Shown: positions 58,154 through 64,000 of the stretch, piece by piece
How positions within the stretch are numbered: position 1 is the first letter of the stretch
Layout of the letters: each line of letters opens with the position of its first letter
Assembly: GCF_020447315.1 (NCBI RefSeq)
Contig: NZ_JAJADQ010000011.1
Span: 154,311 to 218,310 of the forward strand
DNA from: Hymenobacter nitidus
GTDB lineage: Bacteria; Bacteroidota; Bacteroidia; Cytophagales; Hymenobacteraceae
Direction: 5' to 3'
Length of the DNA stretch: 64,000 nt
Made by a program: the position numbers and the translations under genes
The notes under the pieces: generated by a model
Databases searched by the model: none
What the model was told of the DNA's origin: nothing
Seen by the model: only the letters and a program-made list of their open reading frames with translations

Positions 58154-58978
58154 ATGCTGTCTTTCCGTCCTGCCTTCTTTGTTCTGTTAGTGAGTACGTT
58201 GCTGCTTGGCTCGTGCTCCGGCTACCAAAAGCTGCTCAAGAGCGGCGACGTCAACAAGAAGTACGAGGCCGCCGTGCAGTACTACGAGAAAGGCGACTTT
58301 TTCAAGGCCGGCACTTTGCTGGAAGACCTGATTCCGCTGCTGAAAGGCCGTCCGGAGGCTGAAAAGGCCCAGTTCTACTTCGCCAATACCAACTACAAGC
58401 AGCGCAACTACGTGCTGAGTGCCTACTACTTCAAGTCGTTTTCGGATACCTACCCGAACTCGACGTATGCCGAGGAGGCCAACTTTCTGCACGCCAAATC
58501 CCTGTTCCGCGACTCTCCTGAGTTCGAGCTGGATCAGACCAACACGTTTTCAGCCCTGGAGTCCATCCAGGAGTTTCTGAACCGGTACCCGACCAGCCAG
58601 TTCCGGCCCGAGGCCGAAAATATGTCGCAGGAGCTGCAGAAAAAGCTGGAAAATAAAGCCTTTCAAAGCGCCAAGCTCTACTACAACGTGCGTTACTACC
58701 AGGCCGCCGTTACGGCCTTCGGCTCGTTTCAGCAGCAGTATCCGGCCTCGGCCTTCAACGAGGAAGCATCGTTCCTGAAGCTCAACGCCCAGCACGACCT
58801 GGCCAAGGAAAGTGTGGTGGAAAAGCAGCGGGAGCGGTATCTGGAAGTGCTGTCGTTCTACCAGCAGTTCATCGACAACTACCCACAGAGCCGCAACCTG
58901 AAGGACGCTGAGGTGATGTACACCAATGCCCGCGAGCAAATTGCCAAGCTTAAGCCGGCCGATACGGCCGCGAAATAA
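58154..58978 (+). CDS. bamD: Outer membrane assembly lipoprotein BamD
   Basis: A 274-residue lipoprotein of the BAM complex that folds beta-barrels into the outer membrane. The signal peptide ends in the lipobox LLGSC (Cys near residue 21). The mature protein is TPR-like: VQYYEKGDFFKAGTLLEDLIPLLKG, FANTNYKQRNYVLSAYYFKSFSDTYPNS, YAEEANFLHAKSLF and SIQEFLNRYPTS are repeats 1-3, and QQYPASAFNEEASFLKL with YQQFIDNYPQS are later ones. It begins the bamD-rpoZ-coaC-coaB-DUF4835 order seen in Bacteroidota, with no evident terminator between these genes. Confidence 0.95.
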   Translation: MLSFRPAFFVLLVSTLLLGSCSGYQKLLKSGDVNKKYEAAVQYYEKGDFFKAGTLLEDLIPLLKGRPEAEKAQFYFANTNYKQRNYVLSAYYFKSFSDTYPNSTYAEEANFLHAKSLFRDSPEFELDQTNTFSALESIQEFLNRYPTSQFRPEAENMSQELQKKLENKAFQSAKLYYNVRYYQAAVTAFGSFQQQYPASAFNEEASFLKLNAQHDLAKESVVEKQRERYLEVLSFYQQFIDNYPQSRNLKDAEVMYTNAREQIAKLKPADTAAK

Positions 58979-58984
58979 TTTACA

Positions 58985-59107
58985 ATGTGTAAAATGTGTT
59001 TTCAATGTGCTTAATGTGAACACAAGCGGGAAGCCCAAAGAGTAACTCCTGACTTCATGTCCCACATTTCTCACATCTTTCACATTCCATACATTCTCTC
59101 TTTGCAC
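58985..59107. repeat. Inverted array of AATGTG motifs upstream of rpoZ
   Basis: AATGTG occurs four times at 9-11-nt spacing just after bamD (about 58985-59020), and its complement (CACATT or a one-base variant) four to five times at similar spacing at about 59059-59107. The two sides are imperfect complements around a loop of about 35 nt, so a long irregular hairpin is possible. It fills the 148-nt bamD-rpoZ gap. Function is unknown. Confidence 0.6.
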
Positions 59108-59126
59108 ATTAAATAGCCTCCATCAT

Positions 59127-59474
59127 ATGAAAACTCCGAACAACGTCTCTGCTTCCATCGTGACCCGCAACATGTCGGACTTCACCCACGAAACCGGCAA
59201 CGTGTACGAGTCAATTGCCATCATCTCGAAGCGCGCCAACCAGATTTCGGTGAAGCTGAAGGAAGAGCTGAACGGCAAGCTGGCCGAGTTTGCTACCACG
59301 GTCGACAACCTGGAGGAAGTATTCGAAAACCGCGAGCAAATCGAGATTTCCAAGCACTACGAGCGTTTGCCTAAGCCGACCAACCTCGCCATTGAGGAGT
59401 TCCTGGAAGGCAAAGTAACGTTCCGTACGCTCGAGGAAGAGGCACTGCCCATCGTGGCTCGTCCTACCGAATAA
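59127..59474 (+). CDS. rpoZ: RNA polymerase omega subunit family protein
   Basis: A 115-residue protein of the Bacteroidota omega group. ETGNVYESIAIISKRANQISVKLKEELNGKLAEF near residues 23-57 is the conserved omega core that wraps the beta-prime C-terminus and aids assembly. The tail (EEFLEGKVTFRTLEEEALP) is acidic and specific to the group. It is short and begins with an N-terminal MKTPNNVSASIVTRNM that fits the family. It lies between bamD and coaC, the usual Bacteroidota setting for rpoZ. Confidence 0.88.
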   Translation: MKTPNNVSASIVTRNMSDFTHETGNVYESIAIISKRANQISVKLKEELNGKLAEFATTVDNLEEVFENREQIEISKHYERLPKPTNLAIEEFLEGKVTFRTLEEEALPIVARPTE

Positions 59475-59490
59475 GTAGCCGGTTCGGGCA

Positions 59491-60048
59491 ATGCCGCTGC
59501 AAGGCCGCAAGATCATTCTGGGCGTGTGCGGCAGCATTGCCGCCTACAAATCTGCCATGCTGGTGCGGCTGCTGATAAAGGCCGGGGCTGAGGTGCAAGT
59601 CATTCTGACGGCCTCGGCCTCGGCCTTTGTCACGCCCCTCACGCTGGGCACGCTCTCCAAAAAGCCGGTGCTCACCAGCTTCCTGCGCGACGAAGCTGCC
59701 GGCCAGTGGCACAACCACGTGGACCTGGGGCTCTGGGCCGATGCGCTGGTTATAGCCCCGGCCAGCGCCAACACCGTGGCCCAGCTGGCCAACGGGCACT
59801 GCCCCAACCTGCTGGCGGCCGTGTATCTGTCGGCCCGCTGCCCGGTGTTTCTGGCCCCGGCCATGGACCTGGATATGTACGTGCACCCGGCCGTGACGCA
59901 CAACTTTGAGCGGCTGCGCAGCTTCGGCAACCACGTGCTGGAGTCGCCGGTGGGGGAGCTGGCCAGCGGGCTTTCCGGCCCGGGCCGCATGCTGGAGCCC
60001 GAGGACATTGTGAAAGAGCTGGAGCAGTTTTTTGTCAGTCAACAGTGA
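59491..60048 (+). CDS. coaC: Phosphopantothenoylcysteine decarboxylase (CoaC part of split CoaBC)
   Basis: A 185-residue HFCD flavoprotein that decarboxylates 4'-phosphopantothenoylcysteine in CoA synthesis. GRKIILGVCGSIAAYKSAML binds FMN, HNHVDLGLWADALVIAPASANTVAQLANG supplies the active-site His and the conserved PASANT, and APAMDLDMYVHPA is the substrate clamp. In most bacteria this domain is fused to the CoaB ligase in one protein of about 400 residues. Here it stops after VSQQ, and the ligase is a separate gene 58 nt downstream in another frame. It starts 16 nt after rpoZ. Confidence 0.93.
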   Translation: MPLQGRKIILGVCGSIAAYKSAMLVRLLIKAGAEVQVILTASASAFVTPLTLGTLSKKPVLTSFLRDEAAGQWHNHVDLGLWADALVIAPASANTVAQLANGHCPNLLAAVYLSARCPVFLAPAMDLDMYVHPAVTHNFERLRSFGNHVLESPVGELASGLSGPGRMLEPEDIVKELEQFFVSQQ

Positions 60049-60050
60049 GT

Positions 60051-60078
60051 GTCATGCTGAGCGAAGGTTCGGCATGAC
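60051..60078. repeat. Short inverted repeat at the coaC-coaB junction
   Basis: GTCATGC (60051-60057) and GCATGAC (60072-60078) flank a 14-nt centre (TGAGCGAAGGTTCG). The GTCATGCTGAGC core matches the palindrome at 22975-22991 with one base changed. It starts 3 nt after the coaC stop codon. Confidence 0.65.
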
Positions 60079-60106
60079 GTTCTTTTTTATCCTTCTACCT
60101 GCATTT

Positions 60107-60760
60107 ATGCGCGTCCTCATTACTGCCGGGCCGACCTACGAGCCGATTGACCCGGTTCGGTTTATCGGCAACCACAGCACCGGCAAGATGGGCTACGCGC
60201 TGGCCGAGGTATTTGCCGAAAGCGGCGCCCAGGTTACGCTCATCAGCGGGCCAACCAACCTGCCCGACCCCGGCAATAAGCTGATTGCAACAACCCGGGT
60301 GGAAACGGCCACGCAGATGTATGCCGCCGCCGCCGCTGCCGCGCCCGAAGCCGATATTTGGGTGTTTGCCGCTGCCGTGGCCGATTACCGCCCGCGTGCC
60401 GTGGCCCAGCAAAAGATTAAGAAGGACGGCGACACGCTGACGCTGGAGTTGGTCAAGAACGTGGATATTGCCGGCACGCTGGGTCAAATCAAGCGGGCTG
60501 AACAATTTTCGGTGGGTTTTGCGTTAGAAACCAATGATGAGGAAGCCCATGCCCAGGGCAAGCTGCGGCGCAAGAATTTCGATTTGATTGTGCTCAACTC
60601 CCTGCGCGACCCGGGCGCGGGCTTCCGCCACGATACCAATAAAGTGACGCTGCTGGACGCGGCCGGGCAAAAGACTATCTTTGAGTTGAAGCCCAAAGCC
60701 GCCGTGGCCCACGATATTGTCCGAACCGTTTTTGCCTGCCTTTCCTTTCGCAATGCGTAA
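60107..60760 (+). CDS. coaB: Phosphopantothenate--cysteine ligase (CoaB part of split CoaBC)
   Basis: A 217-residue ligase that joins phosphopantothenate and cysteine using CTP. It starts at ATG 60107 with MRVLITAGPTYEPIDPVRFIGNHSTGKMGYALAE, the conserved CoaB opening; upstream codons lie in the repeat. IWVFAAAVADYRPRAVAQQKIKK holds the AAVADY signature, ELVKNVDIAGTLGQ the substrate loop, and VGFALETNDEEAHAQGKLRRKNFDLIVLN the nucleotide-side block with the conserved Lys. The gene is in a different frame from coaC, so a simple stop-codon read-through would not fuse them. It overlaps the next gene by 8 nt. Confidence 0.93.
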   Translation: MRVLITAGPTYEPIDPVRFIGNHSTGKMGYALAEVFAESGAQVTLISGPTNLPDPGNKLIATTRVETATQMYAAAAAAAPEADIWVFAAAVADYRPRAVAQQKIKKDGDTLTLELVKNVDIAGTLGQIKRAEQFSVGFALETNDEEAHAQGKLRRKNFDLIVLNSLRDPGAGFRHDTNKVTLLDAAGQKTIFELKPKAAVAHDIVRTVFACLSFRNA

Positions 60761-61676
60761 AATTCTCATTCCGCTGCTGTTTGTGCTAATGCTGCTGGCT
60801 TCCCGGGCCGGGCAGGCCCAGGAACTCCAGGCCGAAGTGCAGGTAACCACGGAAAACGTGACAATTTCCGACCCGCAGCTGGTGCAGCAATTGCGAAACG
60901 ACATGCAGTCGTTTTTGAATACCCGCTCCTGGACCAACCAAACATACCGGCCCGAGGAGCGGATTCGCTGCCGCTTTTTCGTGGGCATCACCAATATTCC
61001 GCAGTCGGGCACTTACCTGGCAACGGTGCGTATCGTGTCGTCGCGGCCCGTATATGGCACCGGCTACGAAACCAATCTGCTGTCCTTTGCCGACCGGGGT
61101 TGGGTGTTCAACTACTCGCCCCAGAACCCGATTGACTACTCGGAGAATACTTTCGTGTCCAATCTGTCGTCGCTGCTGAGCTTCTACGCCTACATCATCA
61201 TCGGCATGGACCAGGACAGCTTCTCCAAGCTCGGCGGCTCGCCCTACTACGACCGGGCCCGCAATATTCTCAACAACGCGGCCAACCAGAGCGTAACCAA
61301 CGAAACCGACCCGGCCTGGCAGGATGGGGAGTCGCGCAACCGCTACTGGCTGCTCAATAACCTGCAGGACCCGCAGCTGGAGGCCATGCGCACGGGCATC
61401 TACGCCTACTACCGCCAGGGCCTCGATATCTTTATTCAGAAGCCCGAAGAAGCCCGCACCAGCCTGTTTACGGCCCTGCAGGGCGTGCAGGCGGCCGCCA
61501 TTCGCCGACCTGGCACGCTGCTGGCCCGCGCCTTCTTCGATACCAAGTCGGATGAAATATCCAACATCTTCCGCACTGCCCAAGACCAGCAGCAGAAGCA
61601 GCAGGTGGTAACGATGCTCTCGGAAGTGGACCCTACCAACTCGGCCAAGTACCAGACGATTTTGCGCCAACCCTGA
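60753..61676 (+). CDS. DUF4835 family exported protein (possible PorD of type IX secretion)
   Basis: A 307-residue protein starting at ATG 60753, overlapping the coaB stop. It has a signal peptide (ILIPLLFVLMLLASRAGQAQ). The mature part begins QELQAEVQVTTENVTISDPQLVQQLRNDMQSFLNTRSWTNQTYRPEERI, as in DUF4835, and contains SFYAYIIIGMDQDSFSKLGGSPYYDRA. I recall this family being renamed PorD for a link to type IX secretion, but I cannot verify it here. In related genomes recN usually follows; here a terminator ends the operon. Confidence 0.88.
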   Translation: MRKILIPLLFVLMLLASRAGQAQELQAEVQVTTENVTISDPQLVQQLRNDMQSFLNTRSWTNQTYRPEERIRCRFFVGITNIPQSGTYLATVRIVSSRPVYGTGYETNLLSFADRGWVFNYSPQNPIDYSENTFVSNLSSLLSFYAYIIIGMDQDSFSKLGGSPYYDRARNILNNAANQSVTNETDPAWQDGESRNRYWLLNNLQDPQLEAMRTGIYAYYRQGLDIFIQKPEEARTSLFTALQGVQAAAIRRPGTLLARAFFDTKSDEISNIFRTAQDQQQKQQVVTMLSEVDPTNSAKYQTILRQP

Positions 61677-61697
61677 GCGTTGTCGTTGCAGCCTAAC

Positions 61698-61733
61698 AAA
61701 AAGCCCTGTTCGACTCCCCGGACGGGGCTTTTT
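61698..61733 (+). terminator. Rho-independent terminator after the DUF4835 gene
   Basis: AAAAAGCCCTGT pairs with ACGGGGCTTTTT over 12 bp with one G-T pair. It ends the bamD-to-DUF4835 operon. Confidence 0.85.
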
Positions 61734-61979
61734 GATGGAGAACAGCGCCGGGTATAGGCCACCACGAGTTTATGGCACCGTGGATTACTGCTGCCTTCCT
61801 CATGTCCAGAATGAGTGGTCACCACCTGAGCCGGGATGAAAGGCGTGGAGTAAATAGCAGTATAGACAGCTGACTTTTAAATGCTCAATAAACTTGCTTA
61901 CGTCATATTTTATCAGAATAATATCCGACCTTTATCCTGCCGGACAGGTGCCCGGTAGTTTTTACTTTAGTCCTGTTGC
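61734..61979. other. Intergenic region upstream of the secreted VCBS protein
   Basis: Together with the terminator this makes a gap of about 300 nt without a gene. It contains an AT-rich part near 61880-61925 and a variant -7 motif TACTTTAG at 61963-61970, 9 nt before the ATG. Nothing else was recognised. Confidence 0.5.
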
Positions 61980-64000
61980 ATGATGAACCTGTACTTCTTT
62001 AAGCGGTTTGCCCGCCATCTTACCGCGCCGCTGGGTGGACTGGCCCTGCTGCTGGCGTCGGCCGGCGCGGCTCAGGCCCAAACTCCCGCTACTTTCGCCC
62101 CGCTAACTACCTACGCTACCGGCGGGAGCATCAGCCTGCGCGTCGTGACGGGCGACCTGAACGCCGACGGCCGCCTGGACGCCGTAACGGCCAACATCAC
62201 GTCCAACAACGTGAGCGTGTTTCTCAACAGTGGCAACGGGACCTTCGCAGCAGCCACCCGTTACAATGTGGCTCCGGGAGGCGTGCAGACTCAGGGGGTA
62301 ACCCTGGGCGACGTCAACGCCGATGGGCGGCTCGACATCGTAACCGCCAACAACGGCAACAATACCATTGGGGTGCTGCTGAACCAGGGAGCCGGAATCT
62401 TCGGAACGGTTCTTTCCTATGCCACCGGTACCAACACCGCTCCCCGGAACGTGGCGCTCAGCGACGTGAACGGGGATGGAGTGCTGGATGCCGTGACCGG
62501 CAACAGCGGTACGGCCACGACCTCCGTGCTACTGGGCCTGGGAGGTGGAGCCTTTGGAGCGCCTACGTCCTACGCTACCTCCGGCCTTGGCTTCGACGTG
62601 GCTCTGGGTGACGTAACGGCCGACGGCCGGCTGGATATTGTAACTGCCAACTACGCTACCAACTCCGTAAACGTGCTGCCCGGGCTAGCCGGGGGCACGT
62701 TCGGCACGTTCGTGAACTATGCTACCGGAGTGAATTCCCAAACTGTGGGCCTGCGGCTGGGCGATGTGAATACCGATGGCCGGCTGGACGTGGTAGCCAG
62801 CAATCAGAACAGTACGATATCCGTGCTGCTGGGTCAAGCTGGAGGTACCCTGGCTACCACCAACTACTCCACCGGGGCAATCACCGGTGCCTATGCTGTT
62901 GGTATTGGGGATGTGAACGGCGACGGCCTGCCCGACTTGGTGCCGGGCAATTTTTCGAATAACCTAATCGGCGTATTGCTGGGACAAGCCAGCGGCTTCG
63001 GAGCCGTAACGACTTATAATGGTGGTAACGGTGCACAGGGCGTTGCGCTGGCCGACGTGAATGCCGACGGCAAGCTTGATGTGCTGACGGCCAACCGCAA
63101 CGACAATACGCTCGGTGTTCTATTGAACTCAACCAACTTCGTGGTCCCCACGCTGACCAGCGTAAGCCCGACCAATGGCCCGGTCGGCACGAGCGTTACG
63201 CTCACCGGGGCCAGCCTGACGGGCGCTACCGGCGTGAGCTTCAACGGCACGGCGGCGGCCACCTTTGCGGTAGTTAATGCTACTACTATTACGGCTACCG
63301 TGCCCCCGGGCGCTACTACCGGCAATATTACGGTGACCACCAGCGCCGGAACCAGCAATGGCGTGGCCTTCGCCGTGAACCCTACGGTGGCTATCAGCAG
63401 CACGGCCGGCGCCTCGGGTGGCACGACCAGCACGGCGGTCATTCCTTTCGTGGCTACCTTCTCGCAGAGCGTAACCGGCTTTGTGGCCGGCGACATTACC
63501 GTCGTCAACGGCTCCGTACTCAACCTAAGCGGCTCGGGCACTACGTACTCGTTTACCGTTGCCGTCACCACGCCTGGCTCGCCCACCACGGTAGGCATTG
63601 CGGCCAACGTGGCCCAGACCAGCGCCGGTACCGGCAACGTAGCTTCCGCTACCTATAGCCTGCAGTACAATGCGCCGGTTACCAGCACCGTCTGGACAGG
63701 CAGCGTTTCGACCGACTGGTTTACGGCCGCTAACTGGACCGACGGCGTGCCTACCAGTTCCCTGGATGCCACCATTCCGGCCGGTGCTCCCCGCTATCCT
63801 GTACTGACCACCAGCACGGCTAACGTGAAAGACCTGATTCTAAAAGCCAACGCCTCGCTCACTCAGAGCGGTGGTACGCTGGCCGTGGCAGGGCAGGGCT
63901 TTGCTATTGATGGCACCTTTAGCGCCACCGGCGGCCTGCTGAGCCTAGCTGGCAGCAGCGAGCAGCGCCTGGGTGGCACCCGGGCCACCTTCTGGGACCT
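61980..64000 (+). CDS. Secreted FG-GAP/VCBS repeat protein with TIG domain, 3' end outside the window
   Basis: The first 673 residues of a large exported protein. A signal peptide (LGGLALLLASAGAAQAQ) is followed by seven VCBS/FG-GAP repeats from about residue 40 to 380, each with a calcium-type D-x-N-x-D-G-x-x-D loop such as DLNADGRLD, DVNGDGVLD and DVNADGKLD. Next is an IPT/TIG domain beginning PTLTSVSPTNGPVGTSVTLTG, a bacterial Ig-like domain of SwmB type, and WTGSVSTDWFTAANWTDGVPT, the start of a module common in Bacteroidota secreted proteins. A type IX sorting domain is expected beyond the window. Probably an adhesin or surface layer protein. Confidence 0.85.
   Translation, partial: MMNLYFFKRFARHLTAPLGGLALLLASAGAAQAQTPATFAPLTTYATGGSISLRVVTGDLNADGRLDAVTANITSNNVSVFLNSGNGTFAAATRYNVAPGGVQTQGVTLGDVNADGRLDIVTANNGNNTIGVLLNQGAGIFGTVLSYATGTNTAPRNVALSDVNGDGVLDAVTGNSGTATTSVLLGLGGGAFGAPTSYATSGLGFDVALGDVTADGRLDIVTANYATNSVNVLPGLAGGTFGTFVNYATGVNSQTVGLRLGDVNTDGRLDVVASNQNSTISVLLGQAGGTLATTNYSTGAITGAYAVGIGDVNGDGLPDLVPGNFSNNLIGVLLGQASGFGAVTTYNGGNGAQGVALADVNADGKLDVLTANRNDNTLGVLLNSTNFVVPTLTSVSPTNGPVGTSVTLTGASLTGATGVSFNGTAAATFAVVNATTITATVPPGATTGNITVTTSAGTSNGVAFAVNPTVAISSTAGASGGTTSTAVIPFVATFSQSVTGFVAGDITVVNGSVLNLSGSGTTYSFTVAVTTPGSPTTVGIAANVAQTSAGTGNVASATYSLQYNAPVTSTVWTGSVSTDWFTAANWTDGVPTSSLDATIPAGAPRYPVLTTSTANVKDLILKANASLTQSGGTLAVAGQGFAIDGTFSATGGLLSLAGSSEQRLGGTRATFWD

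Noticed and set aside
1..64000. tRNA, rRNA, CRISPR, insertion sequence or phage genes
   Set aside because: Intergenic regions were read for tRNA-like cloverleafs, regularly spaced repeats and transposase motifs; none was found.

Overview
The window reads as chromosomal DNA of a high-GC member of the Bacteroidota, most likely Hymenobacter or a close relative in Cytophagales. The evidence is the recurring TAnnTTTG -7 promoter motif a few bases upstream of many starts, Bacteroidota gene orders (bamD-rpoZ-coaBC-DUF4835; mutL followed by two rhomboid proteases), a bacillithiol gene (bshA), a GH97 glycosidase, a K+-dependent type membrane pyrophosphatase, and a large secreted VCBS/TIG protein. The genus is inferred from overall character, not from a database match. 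No tRNA, rRNA, CRISPR array, transposase or prophage was seen.

Bases 1-15700 are a surface-polysaccharide locus. It opens with the tail of a hexapeptide acyltransferase, followed by seven glycosyltransferases on the + strand (four GT2, one GT8, two GT4) and a 2OG-Fe(II) oxygenase. A leftward pair follows (GtrB/DPM1-like GT2 plus an RffA/WecE-type sugar aminotransferase), facing a divergent WecD/RffC-like acetyltransferase; the last two together suggest a dTDP-4-acetamido-4,6-dideoxyhexose. The locus ends with another GT4 that overlaps tail-to-tail with a polytopic membrane protein, which lies in an operon with a TPR protein.

Bases 15800-28000 are mostly housekeeping: an M42-like peptidase, hppA, hpt, adk, obgE, grpE, dnaJ, an ECF sigma factor with a coupled membrane protein, and a NatAB-like ABC exporter. 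Bases 28100-43600 are a mixed accessory stretch: ChaN-like protein, glycerol catabolism (glpK, glpD), a GNAT enzyme behind a 21-bp tandem array, unknown proteins, GH97, a dioxygenase lipoprotein, a penicillin acylase-type hydrolase and an RsbQ-like hydrolase. Bases 43600-61700 return to core functions: an A-type Fe-S carrier, bshA, a NagZ/beta-lactamase fusion, mutL, two rhomboids, an AlkD-like enzyme, mdh, tilS, an OstA-like protein, bamD, rpoZ, a split coaC/coaB and DUF4835. The window ends inside a secreted repeat protein.

The most unusual content is non-coding. There are several families of intergenic inverted repeats: two copies of a roughly 100-120 nt hairpin (one of which supplies the last codons of glpD), short GTCATGC palindromes (one sitting exactly where coaBC is split), a nested hairpin after the ABC exporter, an AATGTG-rich inverted array upstream of rpoZ, a perfect inverted repeat upstream of hppA, and a 21-bp-period tandem array. 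No wholly new multi-gene system could be demonstrated; candidates for follow-up are listed as findings.
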